From: Heloderma charlesbogerti
Lineage: Eukaryota; Chordata; Lepidosauria; Squamata; Helodermatidae
NCBI GenBank assembly: GCA_026122225.1
Contig: JANEZZ010000982.1
Coordinates: 987,501 to 1,051,500 of the forward strand
DNA length: 64,000 nucleotides
Reading direction: 5' to 3'
Shown piece after piece: positions 1-9,174 of this stretch. Position 1 is the stretch's first letter. The number at the start of each line of letters is the position of its first letter. The translations under genes were made by a program, and so were the position numbers. The notes beneath the pieces were generated by a model. It ran no database searches, was not told where the DNA came from, and saw only the letters and a program-made list of their open reading frames with translations.

Positions 1-692
1 GCATGCATTTGGCTGTGCACACCCAACTGCACACTTTTCTGTTCAAACAAAACACTCTTATTCAGGAACAGGAATGAGGCAGTCCTCTTTAATTCCAGTT
101 TATCAATATGCATTTGTAAAATGAATTGTGGAATTGGAGCATGCACACTTTGCTGCATCTCTCAGTTCCTTCGATATATTTGCATCTTTTTTTACTCTTT
201 ATGTTACAGATAAAAAAGGCAAAAAAGCAATCTTGATAGGTTCATACATGCAAGTGAATCACAATTATTTTGTTGGTAGTGTTCAACTGATGTACACGTA
301 TGTACTGATAACACTGAACCAAGATTATTTTTGTGTGGTGTTTTATTGCTGCACAAATGTGCGCTGATAACACCCTGCAAAGAAGCAATCTTGATGTGAA
401 TCCTACATATGATTACACCAAGTTTCTTTTTGTGCGGTGTTCAACTGATGCACACATATACTCCTGCGCACCAGTAAAATAACATACTAAAACAATCTCA
501 GCACAACCATATGGACAGTCACTGCTTTTTTGCAGTGTTCTATTAATGCATATTCAGTAATGTATACATGGGGTGGGGGAAAGATGCAGATGAATTGAAG
601 GAACTGACATTGTGGCGAACTGCACATCTATAGCATTCTGTACAAAATTCAGAATTTAGAGTGGGGGCGGGGGGGCACAGGGCAATTCCTTT

Positions 693-731
<39 letters not shown>

Positions 732-1374
732 CTTCAGAAACAATACCAATAATTCGGAACTCCAAAATCCAGGGAGAAATTCAAAAGACAAGAATTCTAG
801 AAACATCCCTACAGAAGAGTGATGAGAAGGAACAGACCAAAAGAGAAAGAGGGAGTGTGTGTCCCATGCCACCTTTGAGAGTAATGGACTGATAGCATAC
901 ACCACCCTGGAATCCATAAGGATTAAAAGATGGGTTAGCATTTTTAAAAGGAAATAATAAATAAATAACAAAATAAGCTTTCATCGACTACAGTCCACTG
1001 CATCAGATAAATCAAATGTTATCCTCAGCACTGGGATGGCCCTGAGATGAAGTATTATGAAGGCACATCAGGTAACACCATGAGAGATAGGTAGATGAAA
1101 GCAGAAACTGGTATCTGAATGGTGCAGCAAGACCTTCTAAGGAGCTGGCTCTAGCGCCGGGGTGAGGGTCCATTTGCACAGCAAAATGACTTCAGGCAGC
1201 AAAATGGCTTGGCCCAGCATTGGGCCGTCAAATATGTACACACACTGTCAGCACTGGGCCATGGGCATAGGTGAGCCAGGAGCCATAGGAAAGACCAGTA
1301 CTCAGTATCAAAGAGTACATTGGAACCAAGACATAAACCAGGCAGCAAGACTGAGGAACAAGCCAGAAGTCAAG
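1..1374. other. Flank without gene; partial tandem duplication
   Basis: I see no gene in this stretch. Two diverged units with a period of 158 bp are visible: GCAATCTTGAT occurs at 227-237 and 385-395, and GTGTTCAACTGATG at 279-292 and 437-450, with a weaker third trace near 530-570. A short open frame on the minus strand overlaps the TTTC microsatellite and has no recognisable domain. The block 965-1010 (AGCTTTCATCGACTACAGTCC) resembles a common reptile dispersed repeat. Confidence 0.5.
690..728. repeat. (TTTC)n microsatellite
   Basis: About ten uninterrupted TTTC units follow a G-rich stretch at 660-676. This is a simple sequence repeat with no coding value. Confidence 0.95.
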
Positions 1375-1486
1375 TAGGGATGTCAGAGAATTTCTCCACG
1401 AATCTCCGGGAGGCCGAATGCCAACGCATTCGGCCCCCCGAAATTGGTGGAGAAACGGTCCGCCACCCCCCCGGGATGGGACTTAC

Positions 1487-1557
1487 CTTGAGCGAATGTC
1501 CCTGGCGGTGGCGGTGCGGCGGCGGTGCGGCGGCGGTGCGGCTACCGCCGCCGCCAT
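1487..1557 (-). other. PAL candidate first exon, short form
   Basis: On the minus strand an ATG in the context AAATGGCGGCGG opens a frame that stays open to a GTAAGT donor (reverse complement at 1481-1486). It is 71 nt, shorter than the 107 nt of sibling copies because the middle is replaced by a (GCC/CAC) tract. The last codons before the donor (RDIRS) match the siblings (RDIRQ), so the donor end is homologous. Whether it is ever transcribed cannot be judged from the sequence. Confidence 0.4.
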
Positions 1558-2038
1558 TTCCAAGTGAAAAAAAAAAAAACCACAAGCAAACGTGATAGGC
1601 TACGTAAAGATTTACGTAGCTTATCACGGCTAGATTTTCCAAAAACACCGTGATAGGCTACATAAATCCTTATGTACCCTATCACGGCTGACTTGGGGGG
1701 GAAGCGTGTACGCAAATGGCGGGGCAGATGGGTGCCGCCATTTGCGTTCCTTATTTGGGCATGGGTAGTCTACATAAAGATTTACGTAAACTATGGTGAA
1801 AAATTTTTGCCGTAGTCTACGTAAATGTCTACATAGACTACACGTGCCCAAATAAGGAATGCAAATGGCAACGCCCATGGGTGCCGCCATTTGCGTATGC
1901 GCTTTTTTTCCCCCCAAAGTCAGCCGTGATAGGCTATGTAAAGATTTATGTAGCCTATCACGGCTGACTGCAGGGACGCAAACAGCGGCAGCTACGGCCA
2001 CCGCCATTTGCGTCCCGGCAGGAGACGGGATTCCCGGC

Positions 2039-2190
2039 CGGAGAGACGGGGCGCCTCCCCCCCGGCCAGAATTTTGGCCGGAGGGACGGGGTGCCTCCCC
2101 CCCGGCCAGAATTTCAGCTGGAGGGATGGGGCGCCTCCCCCCCGGCCAGAATTTCGGCGGGGTGGAACGGAGCGCCTCCCCCCCACCACG
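2039..2190 (+). repeat. 40-bp minisatellite in PAL right arm
   Basis: Three full units and a partial of a 40-bp repeat contain GCGCCTCCCCCCCGGCC then AGAATTTC. Units differ at a few positions. Related copies at 3000-3100, 13087-13200, 17570-17640, 50708-50820 and 63140-63290 carry two to three units, so unit number varies between PAL copies. Confidence 0.8.
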
Positions 2191-2236
2191 AAGCAAGCTG
2201 TGGGACCAGGTAAGTGACTTTCGTCCATCCCTAATT

Positions 2237-3149
2237 TAGGGATGGCGGAGAATTTCTCCATGAATCTTCAGGAGGATGAATGCCAACGCATTCGGCCCCC
2301 CGAAATTGGTCGGGAAATTCTCCGCCGGCCCCCCGCCCCCCCCAGGATGGGACTTACCATGGCCGAATGTCCCTCTCAGCGACGGGTCCCAGCGGCGGTT
2401 CGGCAGTGTTTCGTCGGGGGCGGGGGCGGCGGCCGGTCTCCCCACCAGCTGCCACTGCCGCCATTGCAAAAAAAAAAAGTAAAAACAAAACAAAACACAC
2501 ACCCGTGATAGGCTACGTAACGATTTACATAGCCTATCACGGCTAGATTTCCAAAGTCAGCCGTGATAGGCTACGTAAATTGTCACTTAGCCTATCATGG
2601 GTGACTTTGAAAAGAAAAAAAAGTGTACGCAAATGGCGGCGCCCATGGGCGCCGCCATTTGCGTTCCTTATTTTGACACGTCTAGTCTACGTAAAGATTT
2701 ACGTAGACTACGGCGAAAATAAGGGAACGTAGACTAGACGTGTCAAAATAAGGAACGCAAATGGCGGTCCCCATGGGAGCCGTCATTTGCATACGCGCTT
2801 TTTTTTTTCAAAGTCACCCGTGATAGGCTACGTGACGATTTACATAGCCTATCATGGCTGACTTTGGAAATCTAGCCGTGATAGGCTACGTTAATCGTTA
2901 CGTAGCCTATCACGGTTGTGTGTGTGCATGTGTTTACTTTTTTTTTTCGCGGCCGGGTAGACGGGGCGCTCCTCCCCAGCCTGAATTTCGCCGGTGAGGG
3001 ATGGGGCGCCTCCCCCCTGGCCTGAATTTCGACCAGGCGAGGCGGGGCGCCTCCCCCCCTCACCTGAATTTCGGGGGGAGAACCGAAGAGCCTCCCCCTC
3101 ACCGCGAAGCAAGCTTCGAGAACAGGTAAGGGACTTCCGTCCATCCCTA
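2237..3149. mobile_element. PAL foldback element, copy 2
   Basis: A 913-bp copy with the full layout: terminal TTCGGCCCCCCGAA hairpin, reverse-strand donor ACTTAC at 2352-2357, hairpins at 2503-2542 and 2561-2600, mirrored ATGGCGGC...GCCGCCAT palindrome centred on CCATGG at 2646, inner GTCTACGT hairpin at 2685-2712, second mirrored box at 2755-2790, hairpins at 2818-2857 and 2875-2915, then a GC-rich arm with tandem units and GGTAAGG near 3125. It ends CATCCCTA at 3149. Flanks CCCTAATT and CCAGGCAT do not match. It abuts copy 1 with 3 bp between. Confidence 0.87.
2358..2464 (-). other. PAL candidate first exon, 107 nt
   Basis: The minus strand has ATG at 2464 (GCAATGGCGGC, purine at -3 and G at +4), then 35 open codons and 2 nt to a GTAAGT donor. 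The peptide starts MAAVAA and has ETGR, AEPPLGP and RDIRP. Length matches exactly copies at 3694, 10572, 12523, 16977 and 62583. The reading frame is open here. Confidence 0.45.
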
Positions 3150-3429
3150 CCAGGCATGCATGCAGGTCTCTATGCATACACACTAAATTCAATAATATTT
3201 GCAAAGCCTGCGGGATCCTTGGATTAAAGGCGCTATAGCTCTGCTAAGTATTGTATTACCCAGTTTTGGAATGTTATGGATGAAAAAAATCCTCCAACTG
3301 AAATATCCAACCAAACTACACAAGCCTGAGGACATTTGGAATGTGTTTGTTTGGTTAACAAAAATGTACCCACAAAAATTTTATAGATACTAAAATGCTA
3401 GTAGGCAGCAATCCTATGCTCACTTACCA
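3150..3429. other. Interval between PAL copies, no gene
   Basis: This short AT-rich interval contains a 64-codon open frame (3199-3393) that matches no family I recognise. The sequence around 3230-3400 (TAAAGGCGCTATAGCTCTGC) has no visible repeat boundary. I treat it as non-coding. Confidence 0.4.
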
Positions 3430-3933
3430 AATAGCGTTGCCCTTATTTTCGCCATAGTCTACATAAATCTTTACGTAGACTACAGCGACCAAATAAGGAA
3501 TGGGAATGGCGGCTCCCTATGGGGGCCGCCATTATCTGTACGCGCTTTTTTTTTTTTTTTTTAAGTCACCTGTGATAGGCTACGTGATGATTTACGTAGC
3601 CTATCACGGCTGACTTTGCAAATCTAGCCGTGATAGGCTACGTTAATCGTCACGTAGCCTATTACGGGGGCAGTTTTTTTTTCTTTGATTGGAATGGCGG
3701 CGGCGGCAGCCAGTTGGAAGACCGGCTGCCGCTCCTGCCCCAGGCAAACACCCGCCGAAGCGCCGGCTGGACCTGCTGCCGGGAGGGACATTCGCCAAAG
3801 GTAAGTCCTGTCCCAGGGGGGGGTGCGGGGGCGGGGGGGTGCCGAGAATTTCTCCCCGAAACTTGTTCGGGGGGCCGAACACGTTGGCGCTCGGCCCCCC
3901 GAAGTTTTGGGGAGAAATTCTCCACCAACCCTA
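3430..3933. mobile_element. PAL foldback element, copy 3 (right half, inverted)
   Basis: Relative to copies 1 and 2 this copy is reversed and lacks about half. It begins near the central region (TTATTTTCGCC with a GTCTACATAAA hairpin at 3450-3485), then has the mirrored CCGCCATT box, hairpins at 3570-3609 and 3628-3667, the ATG-led GC-rich stretch with donor at 3801, and the terminal hairpin ending CAACCCTAA at 3933, a decayed CATCCCTA. Confidence 0.8.
3694..3800 (+). other. PAL candidate first exon, 107 nt
   Basis: On the plus strand ATG at 3694 (GGAATGGCGGC) opens 35 codons plus 2 nt, ending CAAAG just before GTAAGTCC at 3801. The encoded start is MAAAAAS, followed by KTGCRS, PAEAPAGPAAG and RDIRQ. 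This is the clearest example because the element is reversed and the exon reads on the plus strand. The donor matches the U1 consensus well (AAG|GTAAGT). Confidence 0.5.
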
Positions 3934-4276
3934 ATTTTTAGAAATCAGAGGTCATTTTACTTTGGCTTGAATTTCTCCAGCATCCCTAGCAACTTGCAAA
4001 AATTGTGCATTGTGGAAATTGTGTACAAAAACGCAAGTACTGGGAGAAATGAACACAAAATGCATATGAATTTTCATGCAAAATGTAAAAAAATTCACAG
4101 TTCAAGATGACCCAAATTTAAGACTGGGAAAATGAGAAACTGAGAGAAACGGAATCTGACAACTTCATCCATCCTTAACTGACAGACTGTTCTGCACCAG
4201 CTTATATGGCTGTCACAGTATGTTTCTAAATTCAACTCTATTCAATACTAAAGTGAGCATAACTGTTTACTCAAAA
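3934..4276. other. hAT-like fragment, no gene
   Basis: 3950-4176 contains short repeats of AAATTGTG/AAAATG and ends TCATCCATCCTTAAC, resembling the CATCCYTA end of hAT-type elements also seen at 16600-16816 and 59820-59990. The left boundary is unclear. No coding potential is seen. Confidence 0.4.
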
Positions 4277-4746
4277 TAGGGGTGTCCAGCATGGGAAAAT
4301 CTGTCCCCACTGGGGCTCGACGGATTTCCCCCAAGCCCCCAGCTTGCCTTGCCTTTATGAGCCAAGCCACGGGCTCCCCGCCAGAACCAACAGATGCTGC
4401 AAGTCTCCGTTCTTCCTGTCAGGGCCCCAGCAGAGAGAAGGGAGACGTGGGCAATTCCAGTGCTGGTCATTGTGCCTAAAACTCTCCCTTCTTTCTGCTG
4501 GGGCGCCAACAGGGAGAAGTGAGATATTTGCACTTGCCCACCAGCTGTTCTGCACAACTCTCTAAAGCAAGAAAGTTGTGCAGAACAGCCACTGATGGCA
4601 ACGGATGCAGTAGAAGTCCATGAGCTGGTCTGATTCAGCAGCACAGGTCAAGTGAGGCAAGCTGATGGGAGTCTGGGGGGGCCAAGCCACCGAAAGCTCA
4701 GCAGGTTTGACGGATTCCCACTGCACAGATTCCTCCAACATCCCTA
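4277..4746. mobile_element. hAT-type non-autonomous element with 8-bp target duplication
   Basis: A 470-bp element starts TAGGGGTGTCC and ends CAACATCCCTA. It is flanked by a perfect 8-bp duplication, ACTCAAAA, at 4269-4276 and 4747-4754. The terminal TAGGG and 8-bp duplication fit the hAT superfamily. Its interior differs from PAL copies: repeated GGGGC/CCAGCAGAGAGAAGGGAGA blocks, no GATAGGCTACGT hairpin. The open frames in it have no domain I recognise. Confidence 0.85.
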
Positions 4747-4838
4747 ACTCAAAAAAGTTAAGTCTGGGATGGACCGTACCTCAGTGGCACAGTGCTTGCT
4801 TGAAGCTCCCAGTTTCAATTTCTGGCATCTCCAGTTAA

Positions 4839-5186
4839 TAGGGATGTGCGAAAGTCACTTACCTAACCTTTTCAAAGGGGTGATCCGCACCGCCCCCCGA
4901 AATCCTAACCCGGCCGGCTCCACTCCGCGTCAACTCTGCGGAGCCACCGGCCGGGTGCATTTGCAGGCGTGCGGAGCCTGCGGACGCAAATGGCAGCAGC
5001 TAAGGCGGCCGCCATTTGCGTTCCTGTTTTTTTGCCGTGATAGGCTACGTAAATATTTATGTAGCCTATCACGGCCTCCGCAGGGATGCAAATGGTGTCC
5101 CTGCGTTATCCATGATAGGCTACGTAAGTATTTACGTAGCCTATCATGGCAAAAATGGGGAAGCAAATGGTGGCTGCAGACGCTGA
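4839..5186. mobile_element. PAL element, copy 4 (right part lost)
   Basis: It starts TAGGGATGTGCGAAAGTCACTTACC, i.e. the type of end that is the right end in copies 1 and 2, in inverse orientation. It then has a CCGGCCGG palindrome, the ACGCAAATGG...CCATTTGCGT mirrored box, and two hairpins at 5036-5074 and 5110-5149. Similarity stops near 5186 with no CATCCCTA end. In the 5110 hairpin both arms changed (CCATGAT and ATCATGG). Confidence 0.75.
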
Positions 5187-6289
5187 AATGATATGTCTGC
5201 TTTGGAGTATGTCCCATTGAACCCAGTAGGATTTGCCTCTGTGTAAGCATGCTTAGGATCAAATCATCAGGAAAACATATAGGCGAAGTGTTATTGTTTT
5301 TTCTCCTTTTAAGTTTCTTGTAAAAAGGAGTCTTTATTAAAGAGAGAGAGAGAGAGAGAGAACAACTCCCACAGGCAAAAATAAAACGACTTTTTTCACG
5401 TGAAGTTCCTAACTCTTGGAGGGTACTGTATTTCACCAACTTTCAGAGTTTGATCGAAAAGGATTCAGTGTCAGAATGAAGTGTGAATGTTCTGCATTCT
5501 CACAGACGCTTTGTTAACTCTTCTGCTTGAATGAGACATTCTGTGTAGGAGGTGGGTTGAATAGATAACCTACATTCTTTCAAGTGAATACGAGAGGGCA
5601 GTCTGTATTATCATATCAGGGCGGAGCAAATTATACAGGCAACTTCCTGGCAGACAATAAAGACAATTCTGACAGCAGGATCAAAACAGACGTCAAACTT
5701 CTCTTTTCTTCCAGGCATATCAATGTTTAAGTGATGGCTGAGGGAAGCCTGTGACGGACTTGCTGCATTCTTCTCCAGGTACCTGCTACTTTGGGCAGGG
5801 TGGGTGGGGGGGCAACGCATAAGGTTTCTGTATTCAGTTTGATCAAATCACAAGTCAGTTTGTCAATAAGACAGACAACAGCAGTCAGTCTGTGAATTCA
5901 AGTTTCCTTTACAAATGCTCTATTTGGCTAAAACAGAAACACTATGCAGAAATGTGTTGAGGCTCCTTAAACTTGTTGAAACTGAACATTAAAAAAAATA
6001 CAAGTCTGTGACGCTTTCAGGCTTCCTAAGCTGGTGGTTATTTTGTTTGCAGCCTTGTTTGATCATTCTGCTGCAAGAAGGGCTTGGCTCTCTGCTGCTA
6101 AGTTTCTAAAATTAAATTAATTTTTAAAAAGCAAGGTGGTATTACTCAAGCAGGGTGGTCACTTAAGCATCACCAAAAAAAACATGACATGCCTCACCAG
6201 AAAAGAAGATGTACATTTGCAGAACATTAACATATGTAAATATATATGTATAGAGGCAAAATGAGAAATAATTACTACTATTTAAACAG
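5187..6289. other. Non-coding interval
   Basis: No gene is seen. 5205-5260 matches a dispersed motif also present near 16330 and 43275 (CCATTGAACCCAGTAGGAT type). An (AG)n run lies at 5340-5361. The 5460-6280 part looks like unique AT-rich sequence. Confidence 0.4.
5340..5361. repeat. (AG)n microsatellite
   Basis: Eleven AG dinucleotides in a row. Confidence 0.95.
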
Positions 6290-6905
6290 CTGTGGCCTTG
6301 AAGTTGCCCATCAACAGCACCTGGACAGCAGATTGAGCAGGCACAAAGGTCTCCTGGTCTCAGTCTTCCACACTCTGGTGAGATGTATTTCTATTTAAAT
6401 TATAGCAATTATTTCTAAAGCTGCATTTGTACATATAGGCCGGGTTCACGCAACACACTAACCCATACTCAGTGGTGGAATGTGGATTGCTGTTGAACCC
6501 GTGGATTATTGTGTTGTCTGAATGCAGCATGTTTTCTGCAGGGCAGGTTATTGTGTTGTCTGAATGCAGTGCGATTCCCACAGGCTGGCTTGTTAGCCAT
6601 GTAGTGTGGCTTGTTAACTACTCTCAACAACCCAACAACAAGCTATGGTTCTCAAGGTGGCTTGCTTGAGAAAAATAAGCCACACTGCATGGTTAACAAG
6701 CTACACTGAACATACTGCATTCAGACAACACGATAACCCACAGTACAACAACCACCCATGGTTCAACAACCTCACTCAGCCACTGAACCCCATGTGAACC
6801 CAGTCACTAAGTAGCAGATGCAAATGTAAAGCAACCCTGTTTTGTCCTTTTTGCTGGTGCATTTCCTTGTTTTTGGTGATGTTTCAGTAGCCACCCTATG
6901 CTAGA
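6290..6905. repeat. Dispersed repeat R1, split by a foldback MITE
   Basis: The outer parts (6290-6437 and about 6792-6905) share blocks with 29830-29945, 31130-31260, 57943-58400 and 61805-61925. Shared landmarks are GCCTTGAAGTTGCCCATCA, TTTCTATTTAAAT and GCAAATTGG/TGTCCTC. I do not recognise the family. The inner part 6438-6808 is a separate inserted element. Confidence 0.55.
6438..6808. mobile_element. Foldback MITE
   Basis: Ends are inverted: GGCCGGGTTCACGC at the left and GTGAACCCAGTC at the right. Inside, GATTATTGTGTTGTCTGAAT mirrors ATTCAGACAACACGATAACC (6722-6741). GTTATTGTGTTGTCTGAATG also occurs a second time as a direct copy. No coding sequence. It interrupts repeat R1, so it is younger than that copy. 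Confidence 0.65.
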
Positions 6906-6924
6906 GTATTTCAAGGGGAAGGTT

Positions 6925-7102
6925 AGCTAAGTTATTACCTAGGGTGGTGGTGGGCTCTCCCACACTGGAGGCGTTAAAGGCGAGGCTGGACAGCCATCTG
7001 TCAGGGATGCCCTGACTTGGATTCCTGCATTGAGCAGGGGGTTGGACTCGATGGTCTTGTAGGCCCCTTCCAACCCTACTGTTCTATGATTCTATGATTC
7101 TT
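6925..7102 (+). mobile_element. CR1 LINE 3' end
   Basis: The sequence from GGTGGTGGGCTCTCCCACAC to GTTCTATGATTCTATGATTC matches the 3' untranslated end of the CR1 copies at 15860-16030 and, inverted, 34712-34870 and 48899-49030. It ends in the direct TTCTATGATTC repeats typical of CR1. It is 5'-truncated. Confidence 0.85.
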
Positions 7103-7364
7103 TTCTCAGATCAGAACTGATGCAAGCCTTGAGCACCAGAGGGATAAAACAGCCACTAGCTCAACACCTGGGTGATCAGAAATAAGACCAAGAAATCAGT
7201 AATCTGCTCTAAGTGGAAGCCATGAACCAAGGAAAGGGTGGGGGGACTATCTGGGTAGTAAGGAAAAGGCTGTGAATAGAGCTGAGCCTAATCAAGGTAT
7301 TGCTGAAATACAGATTTTGAAAGTTTACCCATGTTTACTCTTAAGCGATTCCAAAATCGGTATT

Positions 7365-7520
7365 ATGGCAATGCCTTTATTACGCCTACAAAACAATTTC
7401 TCAAAATAGTTTGTAAACTTTCAGGGTCCCTGAAATTCTTCATCTCGAGCACTTGAAAACTTGCACATGATTTTGTGACACTTTGGTAGGCCAAATAAAG
7501 GTATTGCCCTAATATATATT
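7365..7520. repeat. Short element with inverted ends
   Basis: GGCAATGCCTTTATTA at the left mirrors AATAAAGGTATTGCC at the right. The interior (ACTTTCAGGGTCC...) resembles the stretch at 19585-19640. No coding sequence is seen. Confidence 0.5.
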
Positions 7521-7899
7521 TTGGGTCTTTTCTTATAGCCAACACAGCTGCCTTTGTTTTTCAAGAGTGAGTGGCCTCTTGGGCCTATATATTGGTGTTC
7601 ATTTTTTTTTCTTGGAGATATAAATATATTAATAGAAGTGGTTAGGAACCAATAACATTGCTTCACATTCTGGATGATGATGATGGTAGTTTTTCAACAT
7701 TTGGATATCATGAAATCTCTGCTTTGGCAAGGATCGCAAATGGAACACATTTTCCATGGAAAACTGACCCCTTTTTCAAAAATGCTTGGGAAGCATCCAT
7801 GCTGATGATTGAGCCCTAGCAATGGCTACACTGGTTCTCTCTCTCTGTTTTGTCATTGCAAATTGAGATGAGAAGCTGTGCATTTTTGCCATTCCTCCA

Positions 7900-8345
7900 A
7901 ACCTTTCAATTTTATGTCAAAAATGTTTAATTGCCCGCCGCCGTTCGACAACCCTTCAAGCACAAGATGGCTGGCAAACCCCACTGAATTCTAAAGACTC
8001 TGGCATGCGTCTTTGTCGCAGCTAACTAGAGTCACCCCTAGCAATCACTCTTGATGGGGGAGAAATATGCGCAAAATCTCTTCATCCAGCCTAATAGTAT
8101 GACCTGTCAATCAGATTTAGGGCACTGAAACTAGCCGGCAACAGCCTCATCTCTCTTGATTTAATCACTTTGAATTAGTGTAACTCTCTGTCATTCCTTT
8201 GGCATAAGGTCCTTTTCTGACCATCTGAGCAATACATTCGCCATCTTTGGAAGGCGATGCAGTTTCCCATGGATTCATTTAGCTCATGGAGGCTGATTTA
8301 GCCTGTCACTCTGGCAAACCTTTTAGTATCATCTATTTTGCAGTT
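7900..8345. promoter_or_regulatory. Unique block, possible conserved non-coding element
   Basis: No repeat signature or coding frame is seen. The block is complex, moderately AT-rich and contains CTGTCAATCA at 8104-8113, the exact reverse complement of the PBX-MEIS composite site TGATTGACAG. Enhancer function is only a suggestion; conservation in other reptiles would decide. Confidence 0.25.
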
Positions 8346-8438
8346 TTTTAAAAAAAACTAGATAAAAGAAAAATCAAGCTACCAATAAGAGAAGGAACAG
8401 GGGGAAAGAGCTAGTAATGAAAACTAGCTGATTTCTAA

Positions 8439-8945
8439 AAACATAAGAACAGCCATGCTGGATCAGACCAAAGGTCCATCTAGTCCAGCATTCTGTTGTT
8501 CACACAGTAGACAACCAGATGCCCACAGGAAAACCACAAGCAGGACATGAGTGCAACAGCACCCTCCCACCCATGTTCCCCAGCAACTGGTGTACATAGG
8601 CTCACTGCCTCTGATACTGCAGGTGGCATATAGCCATCAGAACTAATAGCCATTGATAGCCTTCTCCTCCATGAATTTGTCCAATCCCCCTTTAAAGCCT
8701 TCCAAATTGGTGGCCATCGCTACACCCTTTAGCGAATTCCAGAGTTTAACTGTGCACCGTGTGAAGAAGTCCTTCCTTTTATCTGACCTGAATCTCCCAC
8801 CAATCAGCTTCATGGGATGACCCCAAGTTCTAGTATTATGAGAGAGGGAGGAAAATGTCTCCCTATCCACTTTCTCCACATCAGGCATAATTTTATACTC
8901 CTCTGTCATGTTTCCCCTTACTCATCTTTTTTCAAGGAATGTATG
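8439..8945 (-). mobile_element. CR1-like LINE 3' end, second subfamily
   Basis: Minus-strand reading gives the carboxy end of a CR1-type reverse transcriptase (FFTRCTVKLWNSL, then LEGFKGGLDKF) at 8643-8909, followed by a 3' region ending with TAAGAACATAAG-type sequence (plus strand ACATAAGAACAGCCATGCTGG). The same subfamily is present at 27930-28152, 40545-41443 and 56692-57860. 5'-truncated and without catalytic residues. Confidence 0.8.
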
Positions 8946-9174
8946 ATTCCCTAAGCTTGTTCCATTCCAGGATCCGCAGTGGGGGGGGGGGAGGCTATCC
9001 ATCCCTCACCCTGGAATCCTCCCCAGCTGGCTCCGCTCTGCGGCAAGTAGGGATGTTTGAGAATTCCGCAATGGATCCCATGGGGGCCGAATTCCAGTGA
9101 ATTTGGCCCCCTGGAATCTGTGGTGGAACAGAGCCCCCCGCCCCTCCACCCCCGAAAGACCCACGAAATGGAGC

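Larger units (their letters stand above)
1375..2233. mobile_element. PAL foldback element, copy 1
   Basis: An 859-bp non-autonomous element starts TAGGGATG and ends CATCCCTA. From left to right it has: a terminal hairpin built on GGAGAATTTCTCC and TTCGGCC (1384-1462); an outward splice-donor motif at 1481-1486 (reverse strand); a GC-rich stretch; two ~40-bp hairpins of the GATAGGCTACGT type (1591-1629 and 1649-1687); a central set of mirrored AAATGGCG/CGCCATTT boxes around GTCTACGTAAA hairpins (1720-1900); a third hairpin (1924-1963); a 40-bp minisatellite; and a CAGGTAAGT motif 25 bp from the right end. The flanks (AAGTCAAG and ATTTAGGG) do not match, so no target duplication survives. Copy 2 begins 3 bp downstream. 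No transposase is encoded. Confidence 0.85.

Noticed and set aside
1630..2261. Open frames of up to 188 codons on the minus strand across PAL copies 1 and 2
   Set aside because: The frames run through hairpins and minisatellites and are not conserved in sister copies; only the ATG-to-donor module is.
1591..2915. Repeated ~40-bp palindromes that look like a CRISPR array
   Set aside because: Spacing is irregular, the intervals are homologous rather than unique spacers, there are no cas genes, and the context is vertebrate transposons.
1367..3157. Copies 1 and 2 as one composite with a common duplication
   Set aside because: AAGTCAAG and CCAGGCAT do not match.
3628..3690. Hairpin followed by a T-run, resembling a rho-independent terminator
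   Set aside because: The genome is eukaryotic; hairpin and T-run are fixed parts of the PAL element on both arms.
5036..5074. TACGTAAA/TTTACGTA as bZIP (TTACGTAA) binding sites
   Set aside because: The full TTACGTAA octamer is not formed in most hairpins; the stem explains the repetition better.
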